Below, one piece after another: positions 8,762 through 18,079 of a DNA stretch of 64,000 bases. The first letter of the stretch is position 1. Every line of letters begins with the position of its first letter. The translations under genes were made by a program, and so were the position numbers. The notes under the pieces are model-generated. The model did not search any database, was not told the DNA's origin, and was given only the letters and a program-made list of their open reading frames with translations. The stretch covers positions 1-64,000 of the forward strand of contig CAVUWY010000002.1 of NCBI GenBank assembly GCA_963745405.1, given 5' to 3'. The DNA comes from C-114 sp963745405 (GTDB lineage Bacteria > Chloroflexota > Limnocylindria > Limnocylindrales > CSP1-4).

Positions 8762-9550
8762 TCAGCCGCCGCGTTCTCCGAACAAGGCTCGGCCGACCCG
8801 CACGATCGTCGCTCCCTCCTCGACCGCGACGGGGTAGTCGTCGGTCATCCCCATCGACAGGGCCGGCCCGAGGGCCGGCTCCCGAGCGCGCAGCTCGGCC
8901 GCGAGCTCGCGAAGGCGGCGGAACGTCGGTCGGGCCTCCTCGGGATCCTCCACGAGCCGGCCGATCGTCATGCAGCCGTCGACGCTGAGGGCTCCCAGGG
9001 CGGCGAGCTCGGGCAGGGCGGCAGCCATGGACGCCGGGGTGAAGCCGGCCTTGCCCGGGTCGTCGTCGACGTTGACCTGGACGAGGATCGGGAACCGCCG
9101 CTCGGCAGGGACGTCGCCCTGGTCGGGTAGCTCCCGCACCTCGCGGACGATCCGGTCGAGCCGCCGGGCGAGCTCGAGCGAGTCGACCGATTCGATGACG
9201 TCGAATGTCTCGACCGCACGCCGCGCCTTGTTCCCCTGCAGCGGGCCGATGAGGTGCCACGCGCCGGTCCCGATCAGCGGCCGCTTGGCCTCCGCCTCCT
9301 GGACCCGGTTCTCCCCGAAGACGTCGAGGCCGGCCGCCGCGGCCGCCCGGACCCGCTCGGCGGACACCGTCTTCGACACGGCGACGAGGTGGACGTCGGC
9401 CGGGTCGCGGCCGCTCGTCGCGCAGGCGTCCGCGATGCGCTCGAGGACCGTCGCCCTGGCCCGGGCGACCCGGGTGATCTCGGTCGGGTCGGCCCCAGCG
9501 GGGTCGATGCCGGCCGGGTCGACGTCGGATGGCCCGGCGGGCAGGGTCAT
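8762..9550 (-). CDS. yggS: YggS/PLPBP-family pyridoxal-phosphate homeostasis protein
   Basis: A 262-aa cytosolic alanine-racemase-fold protein that buffers pyridoxal phosphate. The PLP lysine lies in HLVAVSK near residue 60, followed by FGENRVQEAEAK and HLIGPLQGNK. The C-terminal phosphate site is SMGMTDDYPVAVEEGATIVRVG, with Thr where Ser is usual. The first 25 residues are Pro/Ala-rich and atypical. It lies 75 bp after ftsZ in the same direction, the standard place for yggS in Gram-positive-type dcw clusters. Confidence 0.93.
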   Translation of the reverse strand: MTLPAGPSDVDPAGIDPAGADPTEITRVARARATVLERIADACATSGRDPADVHLVAVSKTVSAERVRAAAAAGLDVFGENRVQEAEAKRPLIGTGAWHLIGPLQGNKARRAVETFDVIESVDSLELARRLDRIVREVRELPDQGDVPAERRFPILVQVNVDDDPGKAGFTPASMAAALPELAALGALSVDGCMTIGRLVEDPEEARPTFRRLRELAAELRAREPALGPALSMGMTDDYPVAVEEGATIVRVGRALFGERGG

Positions 9551-9625
9551 CGGCCTGCCCGCGGCAGCACGCCTCGCGGGTTCGCGCGCCTCAAGGGACG
9601 GAGCGCCGGCAGCCGCCGGCGGCGC

Positions 9626-10868
9626 TCACTTCGAACGGCGGAGGAAGCTCGGGATCTCCAGCTCGTCGGCGTCGTAGGCCGGCCGCTTCGCCGAAGCCGC
9701 CGACTCACCGACGGAACGCTCCGTCTTGACCGGGGCCGCGACGGGGACCCGATCGGCGCCGTTGGCGCCCGACGCCAGCCCGGAGAGGTCCTCCGACGAG
9801 GCGACCCGCTGGCGCTCGAGCTCCTCGAGGAAGTCGCGCTCCTTGGGGGCCCTGATGGAACCCGCCTCGGGATGGCTCGCGGCGCCGCCCTCGTGGCGGG
9901 TCGGCGTCCGCTTGCGCGAGCCGTCGAAGCCGGTGGCGATGACGGTGATCTGGACCTCGTCGCCGAGTCGCTCGTTGAAGCTCGTTCCGAAGATGATGTT
10001 GGCCTCGGGATCGGCGGCGGCCCGGATCTCCTCGGCGGCCTCGGTGACCTCGTAGAGGGTCAGGCTCGACGAGCCGGTGATGTTGAAGAGGATGCCCTGG
10101 GCGCCGTTGATGTTGACCTCGAGGAGCGGGCTGGCGATGGCCTGGCGAGCCGCCTCGATGGCCCGGTTCTCGCCCGACGGCCCGACCGATGCCCATGAGG
10201 GCCGAGCCGGCGTCCTTCATGACCGTCCGCACGTCGGCGAAGTCGAGGTTGATGAGGCCGGGCACCGTGATGATGTCGCTGATCCCCTGGACGCCCTGGC
10301 GCAGGACATCGTCGACGACGCGGAAGGCGTCGAGGATGCTCGTGTTCTTCTGGACGACGTCGCGGAGGCGGTCGTTGGGGATCGTGATGAGGGTGTCGAC
10401 TTTGGCCTTCAGCTCCTCGGCCGACTTCTCGGCGATGAGCTTGCGGCGCTGTCCCTCGAAGCCGAACGGCTTGGTGACGACGCCGATCGTCAGCGCCCCG
10501 GCTTCCTTGGCGATCTCGGCGATGACCGGCGCCGCACCCGAGCCGGTCCCGCCGCCCATGCCGGCGGTGATGAAGACCATGTCGGAGTCGGCGAGCGCTT
10601 CGGCGATCTTGTCGACGTCCTCCTCGGCCGCCCGCTGACCGATCGAGGCGTCCCCGCCGGCACCGAGGCCGCGGGTGATCTTGTCGCCGATCCGGATCTT
10701 GTGCGGCGCGTCGCTCTGGAGGAGGGCCTGGGCATCGGTGTTGCAGGCGATGAACTCGACGCCCATCATCTCGGCCCGGATCATCCGGTTCACCGCGTTG
10801 CTGCCGCCGCCGCCGATGCCGACGACGCGGATCAGCGCGAAGTTCTCAGAGTCGGAACGCAGCGGCAT
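9626..10868 (-). CDS. ftsZ: Cell division GTPase FtsZ (one-base frameshift in this sequence)
   Basis: Tubulin-like GTPase that forms the Z-ring. The tubulin signature GGGTGSG is at residues 105-111, and the NTDAQ and PNDRL motifs are intact. The C-terminal peptide DELEIPSFLRR, which binds FtsA, is at the end. The frame breaks near 10184, after MGIGRA: one extra base separates it from the expected SGENRAIEAA, and the rest continues in the next frame to a stop at 9626. The corrected length is about 414 aa. FtsZ is essential, so a sequencing indel is likelier than inactivation. The ATG at 10868 was chosen for its GGAGGAG eight bases upstream. Confidence 0.93.
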
Positions 10869-11059
10869 CGCCCTCTCCTCCGGTGCTCGAGCCGGGTGCT
10901 GGCTCAAGTGCGAAACGCGGGATACGCAGGATATGCGGATGATGGCCGTCCCCGGCGCGGCGGGGCGGCTGGTGCCCGCGGAGTATAGCGCCGCACCTCA
11001 GTGGTGGCACTCCCCTGCGGTGCGGGACGGTGCGCTCTGGAACCGTGTTGTGGCGAACG

Positions 11060-12292
11060 CTAGGGAAAGATGCTGCGCAGCGCGTCGCGGATCCGTCCCA
11101 GGCCGCCGAGGGCCGGAGCCGACGGGTAGCGCTCGGTCTCGCCGGCCGACAGCTCGCGCGATCCCCACAGGAGGAGTCCGACCGCGTCCGAGTTGGCCGG
11201 GGTGAGGAGACCATCGACGAGCCCGCCGATGTTCGCCGGGGCGGCGATGCGGACCGGCATCTGGAGCACGTCGCGACCGAGCTCGGCGACCCCGCCGAGC
11301 TGGGCCCCGCCGCCGGTGAGGACGAGACCGGCCGGCAGCATCCCGTGGCCGGACCGGCCCATCTGCTCGCGGAGGAGCTCGAACGTCTCGCGCATCCGGG
11401 CCTCGATGATCTGGCAGACCTCGAGCCGGCTCACCTCCCGGCCGGCGTCCTCGCCGATGGCCGAGACTGCGATCTGCTCGTCGGGATCGACCGCCCGGAG
11501 GTCGCACGTGCCGTGGTGGATCTTCAGCTCCTCGGCGACCTGGAGGCTCGTCTTGAGGCCGATGGCCACGTCGTTGGTGACGTTGTTGCCGCCGACCGGC
11601 AGGACCGAGCAATAGAGTGGCGAGCCGTCGGTGAAGAGAGCCAGGTCGATGGTGCCGGCGCCGATGTCGGCGATGGCGACCCCGAGCTCGCGCTCCGTCT
11701 CCGAGGCCACCGTCTCAGCCGACGCCAGCGAGGCGGCGACGAGCTCGTCGATCTTCACCCCGGCGGCGATGACGCACTTGGTCAGGTTCTGGACCGCGGT
11801 CGCCGAGGCGGTGACGATGTGGACGTCGACCCCGAGGCGGATCGCGCTCATCCCGAGGGGGTCCTTGACGCCTTCCTGCTCGTCGACACTGAAGTCGCGT
11901 GGGAGGACGTGGAGGACCTCCCGGTTCGACGGGATCTGGATCGCCCGGGCCACCTCGGTCGCCCGGTTGATATCCTCGCGGGTGACCTCCCGGTCGTGGC
12001 CGCTCACCGCGACGGTCCCCGGTGAGTTCTGGCTCTCGACGTGCTGGCCGCCGACCGACACGAAGGCCCGCTCGATCTGGTAGCCCGACAGCCGCTCGGC
12101 CTGCTCGACGGCCTGGCGGATCGAGTGGACGGTCTGGTCGATGTTGACGACCTGGCCCTTCTTGAGGCCGGTCGAACCGACGGTGCCCTTGCCCATGATG
12201 GTGAGCGCGCCGTCGCGCCGCACCTCACCGATGAGGACGGTCACCTTGCTCGTCCCGACGTCGATCCCGACCAGGACCGCTTCTCGTTCCAC
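11060..12292 (-). CDS. ftsA: Cell division protein FtsA
   Basis: A 410-aa actin-fold ATPase that tethers FtsZ to the membrane. The phosphate-1 motif GIDVGTSKVTVLIGEV lies at the N-terminus. The 1C subdomain follows (VSVGGQHVESQNSPG), then phosphate-2 (VAIADIGAGTIDLALF) and the adenosine motif (LVLTGGGAQLGGV). The C-terminus RIRDALRSIF is an amphipathic membrane-binding helix. The start is GTG at 12292. There are about 190 bp between ftsA and ftsZ with no gene in them. Confidence 0.95.
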   Translation of the reverse strand: MEREAVLVGIDVGTSKVTVLIGEVRRDGALTIMGKGTVGSTGLKKGQVVNIDQTVHSIRQAVEQAERLSGYQIERAFVSVGGQHVESQNSPGTVAVSGHDREVTREDINRATEVARAIQIPSNREVLHVLPRDFSVDEQEGVKDPLGMSAIRLGVDVHIVTASATAVQNLTKCVIAAGVKIDELVAASLASAETVASETERELGVAIADIGAGTIDLALFTDGSPLYCSVLPVGGNNVTNDVAIGLKTSLQVAEELKIHHGTCDLRAVDPDEQIAVSAIGEDAGREVSRLEVCQIIEARMRETFELLREQMGRSGHGMLPAGLVLTGGGAQLGGVAELGRDVLQMPVRIAAPANIGGLVDGLLTPANSDAVGLLLWGSRELSAGETERYPSAPALGGLGRIRDALRSIFP

Positions 12293-12314
12293 TCGCCTGT
12301 CGCCTCGCTCTGTC

Positions 12315-12638
12315 CTAGAGGAAATGACGCCGGATGAGCGCCACGTTGTTGAAGATCCGCGGCCCGAAGGTGATGAGCGCCACGAGATAAAGGTCCACCC
12401 CGAGCCGGTCGCCGATGAAGGTCAGCAGTACCGCGAGGACCGCGTTGGTGACGAACCCGCTGACGAAGATGCGATTGTCGTAGACGCCGTCGAGCTCCGC
12501 ACGGACGGCTCCGAGGACCGAGTCGAGGGCGGCCACGATGGCCACGGCGCTGTAGCGGGCGAACTCGAAGCTGACATTGACCTTGAGGACGAGTCCCAGC
12601 AGGACGCCCAGGACGAGGCCTGCCAGGGGGAGAAGCAC
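12315..12638 (-). CDS. sbp: Small basic protein Sbp (DUF1290)
   Basis: A 107-aa membrane protein with three to four helices, including LLPLAGLVLGVLLGLVL at the start and FVTNAVLAVLLTFIGDRLGVDLYLVALI. The DSVLGAVRAELDGVYDNRIFVSGF loop is the conserved DUF1290 core. Its position between ftsQ and ftsA is where Bacillus sbp lies. The start is GTG. The molecular role is not known; a link with division is inferred from conserved context. Confidence 0.85.
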   Translation of the reverse strand: MLLPLAGLVLGVLLGLVLKVNVSFEFARYSAVAIVAALDSVLGAVRAELDGVYDNRIFVSGFVTNAVLAVLLTFIGDRLGVDLYLVALITFGPRIFNNVALIRRHFL

Positions 12639-12780
12639 CGGGTTCCGTCCTCGCTCGGATGCGTTTCGGCAAGGCTACCCGACGGGATGGACGCGGAGCA
12701 ACCCGCAGCGCCCGCGGGGCCGATGCGCGGCCGGACGAGCGGCGGCCGGACGAGTGGCGGCCGGACGCGGGTCGACGGTC

Positions 12781-13617
12781 TCACTTGCCGTCACGGGTCG
12801 TGTACGTCCCGCCGTGGTCACCGGCCAGGATGATCGTCGCGAGCTTCGCCTCGCCCACCTGGGCCATGACGCTGCGAAGGGCGCGGACCTGGTCGGGGAC
12901 GAGCGTCGGCCGGCGGAGGCTCGGCGTGTAGTAGCCGAAGGTCGCCGTCCAGCCGTCGGGCACGCTCTTCACGACGTAGCCGTTGTCGTCGTCGACGGAG
13001 ACCGCCAGGGACGTCGCGGTCGATCCGACGTCGGCCGGCACGATGGAGCCGAGCCGGGTCGCCGCGTCGAGGTCGACCGGGTCGAGGGTCGCGCCGACGT
13101 GGAGGTCGGTCGCCGACTCGCGGTGATCGGCGAGGACCGGGAGCCCCTGGACCGAGTCGGTCGGGCTCGCATCGGCCTGGGCGAAGAGGACCCCGTGGTC
13201 GTCGACGAGGAAGCTGCCGGCATCGGTCTGCCAGACGAGGATCGGCACCCGCTCGTCGAGCACGACCCGGACCGTACCCGGCAGGGCGACCGAGACGGCG
13301 GCGTCCTTCACTGTCGGCAGCTGCCGCAGCGCCGCGGCGAGGCCGTCGGTCCGGAGCCGGACGAGGTTCGTGCCATCCTCGAGGGCGAGGGCGGTGCGGA
13401 CGGCCGCCTCGCTCGTGAAGTGCGCCCCTTCCAGATCGACCTGCTTGAAGGCGAATGCGTCCGTCGCGACGAGGCCGTACATGGCCGCCCCGGTCAGCAA
13501 CATGACGAGGAAGGCCCCGGCCCGGATGGGCGACAGGCCGGCCGAAGCACGCCGGATCGTCGGCCCCCGCCGGGCGACGTGCCCGCCGGCCCGCCGGGCG
13601 GGGGCGCGGGTGCTCAT
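12781..13617 (-). CDS. ftsQ: Cell division protein FtsQ/DivIB
   Basis: A 278-aa single-pass membrane protein. It has a basic cytoplasmic tail (1-30), one helix (AGAFLVMLLTGAAMYGLVA, about 32-50) and a POTRA domain (FKQVDLEGAHFTSEAAVRTAL to VALPGTVRVVLDERVP). The extracytoplasmic beta domain follows, with FLVDDHGVLFA. It belongs to the FtsQLB complex that activates septal synthesis. The ATG overlaps the ddl stop (ATGA). Confidence 0.92.
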   Translation of the reverse strand: MSTRAPARRAGGHVARRGPTIRRASAGLSPIRAGAFLVMLLTGAAMYGLVATDAFAFKQVDLEGAHFTSEAAVRTALALEDGTNLVRLRTDGLAAALRQLPTVKDAAVSVALPGTVRVVLDERVPILVWQTDAGSFLVDDHGVLFAQADASPTDSVQGLPVLADHRESATDLHVGATLDPVDLDAATRLGSIVPADVGSTATSLAVSVDDDNGYVVKSVPDGWTATFGYYTPSLRRPTLVPDQVRALRSVMAQVGEAKLATIILAGDHGGTYTTRDGK

Positions 13618-14741
13618 CGGGGCAGGTCCGCCGGCACGAGCCCGGGACGCGATCGCCGGGCATGGCGGGCGAGGGCGAGCTCGACGACCCGCTCGCAGAC
13701 CGCCGCGAAGTCGAGGCCCCCCTCGACGGGCAGGGTCGGGAAGAGGCTGATCGGGGTGAAGCCCGGGATCGTGTTGATCTCGCTCACGACGAGCGTATCG
13801 CCGGCGAGGAGGAAGTCGACCCGGGCGAAGCCCTCCGCCCCGATCGCGCGGTAGGCGTCCCGGGCGAGCTTGAGGATCGTCGCCCGGAGTGGTGCCGGCA
13901 GCTCAGCCCGCAGGGATGTCTCCGACAGGCCGGCGGTGTACTTGGCGGCATAGTCGTAGAACTCGTGCCCGGCGACGATCTCACCCGGGCCGTAGAGGGC
14001 GAGGGCGCCCCCTCCATCGCCGATGATGCTGACCTCGAGGTCCCGGGCGTCCGGCAGGTAGCGCTCGGCGATGGCCATGTCGTCGTGGCGGAGGGCGACG
14101 TCGATCGCCGGTCCCCGCTCCGCTGGGTCGTGGGCGATCGACATCCCGACGCTCGAGCCGAGGCCGGCAGGCTTGATCATGAGGCGCGGCTCGGCGGTGC
14201 CGGCGGTGAACGCCTCGAGCTCTGCCAGCACGGCGGCTCGGTCGCTCGCCCAGCGGGCGGCCGCGATCTCGCGCCAGTCGACGACCGGCAGCCCGAGGCC
14301 CCCGATGAGTCGCTTGAAGACGGCCTTGTCCATGCCGATGGCCGATGCCGCCACGCCCGAGCCGGTGTAGGCGAGACCGATCGCATCGAGGAGGGCCTGG
14401 ATCGTGCCGTCCTCGCCGAACGGACCGTGGAGGGCGATGAAGACGCACGGCGCGGGTCGCTCGGCGGCCAGGCGGTCGAGTGCCGCGCCCACGCTGAGTG
14501 GCCCATCCGCGCCGAGCGCGGCCGGGTCGTCGTAGGCCGAGGCTGGACGATCGTCGCGGCGATGGTCCGCCGGCAGCCACCACCAGGCGCCGGCGAGGTC
14601 GATGCAGACCCGCCGGAGCGGGTGGCCGGTCGACTCGAGAGCGTCGGCTACGGCGTTCCCCGATACGATCGAGACGTCGTGCTCCGCCGACGGGCCGCCG
14701 AGGAGGACGACGATCGGGATCGTCGCGGCCGCCGGGCTCAT
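13614..14741 (-). CDS. ddl: D-alanine--D-alanine ligase
   Basis: A 375-aa cytosolic ATP-grasp enzyme joining two D-Ala for the pentapeptide. The visible motifs are GGPSAEHDVSIVSG at the N-terminus, FIALHGPFGEDGTIQ, IKPAGLGSSVGMS, the YDYAAKYTAG omega-loop and SEINTIPGFTP near the C-terminus. The start overlaps the murB stop and the end overlaps the ftsQ start, so translation is coupled. Confidence 0.95.
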   Translation of the reverse strand: MSPAAATIPIVVLLGGPSAEHDVSIVSGNAVADALESTGHPLRRVCIDLAGAWWWLPADHRRDDRPASAYDDPAALGADGPLSVGAALDRLAAERPAPCVFIALHGPFGEDGTIQALLDAIGLAYTGSGVAASAIGMDKAVFKRLIGGLGLPVVDWREIAAARWASDRAAVLAELEAFTAGTAEPRLMIKPAGLGSSVGMSIAHDPAERGPAIDVALRHDDMAIAERYLPDARDLEVSIIGDGGGALALYGPGEIVAGHEFYDYAAKYTAGLSETSLRAELPAPLRATILKLARDAYRAIGAEGFARVDFLLAGDTLVVSEINTIPGFTPISLFPTLPVEGGLDFAAVCERVVELALARHARRSRPGLVPADLPR

Positions 14742-15733
14742 GCGACCTCCTCGTCGGGGTGCCAGTCCGACCAGTCGCCGACGAACACGACCTCGAAGGT
14801 GAGCTCGGTCCCCGTCGCACGGCGGACCTCCGCCCTGACCCGCTCGGCGAGGCGACGGACGTCGGCGGCGCTACCGCGGCGGTCGTTGACGATGAAGTTG
14901 GCGTGCTTGGGGCTCACCGTCGCCCCGCCCTCGGTCGCGCCCTTGAGCCCGATCGATTCGACGAGTGCGCCGGCGCTCGGGCCGTCGGCCGGATTGCGGA
15001 AGACGGAGCCGGCGCTCGGGATGCCGAGGGGCTGGTTGGCCTGGCGCCAGTGGCGGATGTCGTCGAGCCGCTCGCGGATGGTGTCCGGCGCGGCAGTCTC
15101 GAGGGCGAACGTCGCGCCGAGGACGACCTCGCGGGCCGCCTGCGGGCCCTCGGCGCCCCCATCGGGGCTCGCCGCTGCCACCTTGAACCGGCTCTCCCGA
15201 TAGCCGAGCCCGAGCTCGTCGGTGACGAGTCGCCGTTCCGTGCCGTCCTCACCGAGGACGACGGCCGACTCGATGACGCCGGCGATGTCCGCGCCGTGAG
15301 CCCCGGCGTTGGCCCAGACCGCTCCGCCGACCGTGCCGGGGATGGCGAGGCCGAACTCGAGGCCCGACAGGCCCGCCTGCTGGGTGATCGTGGCCGCCCG
15401 GGCCATCGGCAGGCCGGCGTCGGCGACGAGCCGCCCGTCGCGGACCTCGGCGCCTTCGGCGCGATCCTGGATCACCAGTCCGCGGACGCCGGCGTCGGCG
15501 ATCACGACGTTGCTGCCGCGGCCGAGGAGCAGGTACGGGATGCCGCGGGTCCGGGCGAACTTCAGGAGGCCCCGCAGCTCGAAGCCGTTGTGGGCCACGG
15601 CGAACAGGTCGGCCGGTCCGCCGACCCGCATCGTCGTGAATCGGGCCAGCGGCTCGTCGCGCGAGGTCTTCACCCCGATGCGCCGCTGGATGTCCGTCCC
15701 GGCGCTCAGCGGATCGAACACCGCGGTCGTCAC
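14738..15733 (-). CDS. murB: UDP-N-acetylenolpyruvoylglucosamine reductase MurB
   Basis: A 331-aa FAD-dependent reductase making UDP-MurNAc. FAD-binding motifs are FTTMRVGGPADLF and LLLGRGSNVVI, then LAIPGTVGGAVWANAGAHG. The catalytic serine region is PSAGSVFRNP, and SPKHANFIVN closes the protein. The start is the GTG at 15733, overlapping the murG stop (GTGA). In most clusters murC sits between murG and murB; here they are directly joined. Confidence 0.94.
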   Translation of the reverse strand: MTTAVFDPLSAGTDIQRRIGVKTSRDEPLARFTTMRVGGPADLFAVAHNGFELRGLLKFARTRGIPYLLLGRGSNVVIADAGVRGLVIQDRAEGAEVRDGRLVADAGLPMARAATITQQAGLSGLEFGLAIPGTVGGAVWANAGAHGADIAGVIESAVVLGEDGTERRLVTDELGLGYRESRFKVAAASPDGGAEGPQAAREVVLGATFALETAAPDTIRERLDDIRHWRQANQPLGIPSAGSVFRNPADGPSAGALVESIGLKGATEGGATVSPKHANFIVNDRRGSAADVRRLAERVRAEVRRATGTELTFEVVFVGDWSDWHPDEEVA

Positions 15734-16905
15734 GCCGCGACCCGGGCGAGCCGCTCGATGGCCTCGGCATCCGGCAGCGGGCGCCCCTCGGCGACCGCCC
15801 GGATGAGCGCGGCGACCGCGGAGGCGGCGCCTGGCCGGCCGAGCGACTTGGCGGCGGCCGCCATCCGGGAATACGTCGCCCGATCGTCTAGCAGGGACGA
15901 CGCCGCCATGAGGGCCGCCGCGTCGAACGCCTCGTCCCGGACGAGCCGGGCCGCTCCGGCATCGGCGAGGGCCCGGGCGTTGGCGAGCTGGTGGCCGGCA
16001 GCGTGCGGGTACGGGACGACGACCATCGGCAGCCCGAGGGCGGCGACCTCGGCGAGGGTCGACGAGCCGGCCCGGCCGATGACGAGGTCGGCCGCGGCGA
16101 GGGCAAGGCCCATGTCGTCGCGAAGGAACGGGAACGGGCGATAGCGGTCGCGAAGCCCTTCCGGCAGGTCCTCGCGGGCAGCCAGGGCGGCCGCGTAGCC
16201 GTCGTCGCCGGTGACGTGGATGAGGTGGCGTCGCTCGACTAATGCGGGCAGCGCCTCCGCGACCGCGGCGTTGAAACGGCGGACGGCCTGCGAGCCGCCG
16301 AAGACGAGCAGCAGTCCGGCATCGGCCGGGACGCCGAAATGGAGGCGGGCCGCCGCCCGGTCGATCGAGGTGAGATCGCGGATGGGGGTGCCGGTCCGGT
16401 AGCACGGCGCCGAGGACCGCAATGCCCCGCAGGTCGCCGCGAAGCTCACCGCGAGCACGCCGGCGAGGCGGGCCGTCGCCCGGACGCTCCGGCCCGGCAC
16501 GACGTTCCCCTCCCAGAGGACGACCGGGATACGGAGCGGTGCGGCAGCCATGAGGATCGGGATGGCGACGTAGCCGCCCGTCGTGAAGATGGCCGCCGGG
16601 CGATAGCGAGCGAGGATCGCGGCTGCCTGCGGCACCGACGCCCCGAGGCGGACCGGGTCGAGGACGAGGTTGGCATCGCGCTCGACGGATCGGAGCGAGC
16701 GCAGGACGAGGCGGCTGAAGGGGATGCCGGCCGCCCGGACGACCGAGCCCTCGAGGCCACGATGACCGCCGACCCAGAGGAGCTCGGGTGCGTCGCCGCC
16801 GGCGGCATCGTCAACCGCGGGTGCCGGCGCGCGAAGCGACCGGGCGACGGCGAGAGCCGGGTAGATGTGCCCGCCCGTTCCCCCGCCCGCGATCAGCAGC
16901 CGCAT
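15730..16905 (-). CDS. murG: Lipid II-forming GlcNAc transferase MurG
   Basis: A 391-aa GT-B glycosyltransferase on the inner membrane face that converts lipid I to lipid II. The N-terminal glycine loop GGGTGGHIYPAL, the FTTGGYVAIPI segment, and the donor-site loops LLLVFGGSQAVRRFN and VIGRAGSSTLAEVAALGLP are all present. The ATG at 16905 starts exactly at the MRLLIAGGGTGGH consensus, which puts its first 95 bp inside the 3' end of ftsW. Confidence 0.94.
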   Translation of the reverse strand: MRLLIAGGGTGGHIYPALAVARSLRAPAPAVDDAAGGDAPELLWVGGHRGLEGSVVRAAGIPFSRLVLRSLRSVERDANLVLDPVRLGASVPQAAAILARYRPAAIFTTGGYVAIPILMAAAPLRIPVVLWEGNVVPGRSVRATARLAGVLAVSFAATCGALRSSAPCYRTGTPIRDLTSIDRAAARLHFGVPADAGLLLVFGGSQAVRRFNAAVAEALPALVERRHLIHVTGDDGYAAALAAREDLPEGLRDRYRPFPFLRDDMGLALAAADLVIGRAGSSTLAEVAALGLPMVVVPYPHAAGHQLANARALADAGAARLVRDEAFDAAALMAASSLLDDRATYSRMAAAAKSLGRPGAASAVAALIRAVAEGRPLPDAEAIERLARVAA

Positions 16906-18079
16906 CGTTCCATGTCCCCTTCTCCACCGTCTCCCTCGACACGGCCAGGAGGATCCCGACCGCGGTGAGCGTGATCGCGAGCGACGACCCACCGGCGCTC
17001 ACGAAGGGCAGTGTGATACCGGTCACCGGCACGAGGGCCACGACGACCCCGATGTTGATGAATGCCTGGATGCAGATCCAGGCGGTGATCCCGGCCGCCA
17101 ACAGGGCGCCGAACGTGTCCGGCGCCGCCAGCGACGTCCGGATCCCCTGGTAGGCGACGACGACGAACAGGGTGATGACGAGACCGCCGCCGATAAGCCC
17201 GAATTCCTCGCCGATGATGGCGAAGATGAAGTCGTTGTAGGCGTTGGGCAGGAACAGACCGCCGGCGAGGCGGCTCTCGCCGAGCCCGGCGCCGATGACG
17301 CCGCCGAGGGCGAGGGCCATGAGCCCCTGGATGGTGTGGAAGCCGGCCCCGGCCGGGTCGCTCCACGGGTCGAGGAAGGCCTTGATCCGGGTCAGCTGAT
17401 AGGGATGGCTGGCGATGACGGTCGCGACCGCCACCAGCGCCGCCCCGCCGAGGGCGAGCAGATGGAAGAGGTTGGCCCCGGCCACGAAGAACATCGTGAA
17501 GGCCACGAGGCCGAGGACCGCGCTCGTGCCGAGGTCCGGCTCGCGGAGGACGAGACCCACGACCGGCACCGTGATGACGAGGAACACGACGGTCCCCCGC
17601 CAGAACCCGCGCACCGACGTGCCGCGCTTGGCGAACCAGTGGGCGAGGTAGACGACGAGGGCGAGCTTGGCGAACTCGGCCGGGTGGAAGAGCGGCAGCG
17701 GACCGATCCGCAGGAAGCGGGCCGAGCCGCCGACGACGTAGTTGAGGGACGGGACGAAGACGACGACGGCGAGCAGTCCGAGGGCGATGATGTAAAGCGG
17801 GACCGAGGCGAGCCGCCAGTAGCGATAGTCGATCCGGCTCACCACGACCATGCCGACGAGCCCGAGCGCCGCCCAGACGACCTGGGGCCCGACGATCTTG
17901 AACGAGTCGTCGTCGGCGAGGTACGACGACATGGCCGAGGACGAGTAGACCATGAGAACGCCGATCGCGACGAGGGCGACGATCGCGACGAGGATCACGT
18001 AGTCGGGAGCGTGGCGCTCGCGCTGCAGGCTGGTCGTCCGCTGGCGCGTCGCCGGGATCGTTCGGGCAAGCGTCGTCAT
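16811..18079 (-). CDS. ftsW: Septal peptidoglycan polymerase FtsW
   Basis: A 422-aa SEDS-family glycosyltransferase with ten helices, forming the septal synthase with FtsI. SEDS signatures include GSARFLRIGPLPLFHPAEFAKL, LREPDLGTSAVLG, NDFIFAIIGEEFG and PVTGITLPFVSAGGSS. The last 33 residues, after SRETVEKG, are hydrophilic, Arg-rich and overlap murG in another frame. That tail is unusual and may be a neutral read-through. The ATG overlaps the murD stop. Confidence 0.94.
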   Translation of the reverse strand: MTTLARTIPATRQRTTSLQRERHAPDYVILVAIVALVAIGVLMVYSSSAMSSYLADDDSFKIVGPQVVWAALGLVGMVVVSRIDYRYWRLASVPLYIIALGLLAVVVFVPSLNYVVGGSARFLRIGPLPLFHPAEFAKLALVVYLAHWFAKRGTSVRGFWRGTVVFLVITVPVVGLVLREPDLGTSAVLGLVAFTMFFVAGANLFHLLALGGAALVAVATVIASHPYQLTRIKAFLDPWSDPAGAGFHTIQGLMALALGGVIGAGLGESRLAGGLFLPNAYNDFIFAIIGEEFGLIGGGLVITLFVVVAYQGIRTSLAAPDTFGALLAAGITAWICIQAFINIGVVVALVPVTGITLPFVSAGGSSLAITLTAVGILLAVSRETVEKGTWNDAAADRGRGNGRAHLPGSRRRPVASRAGTRG

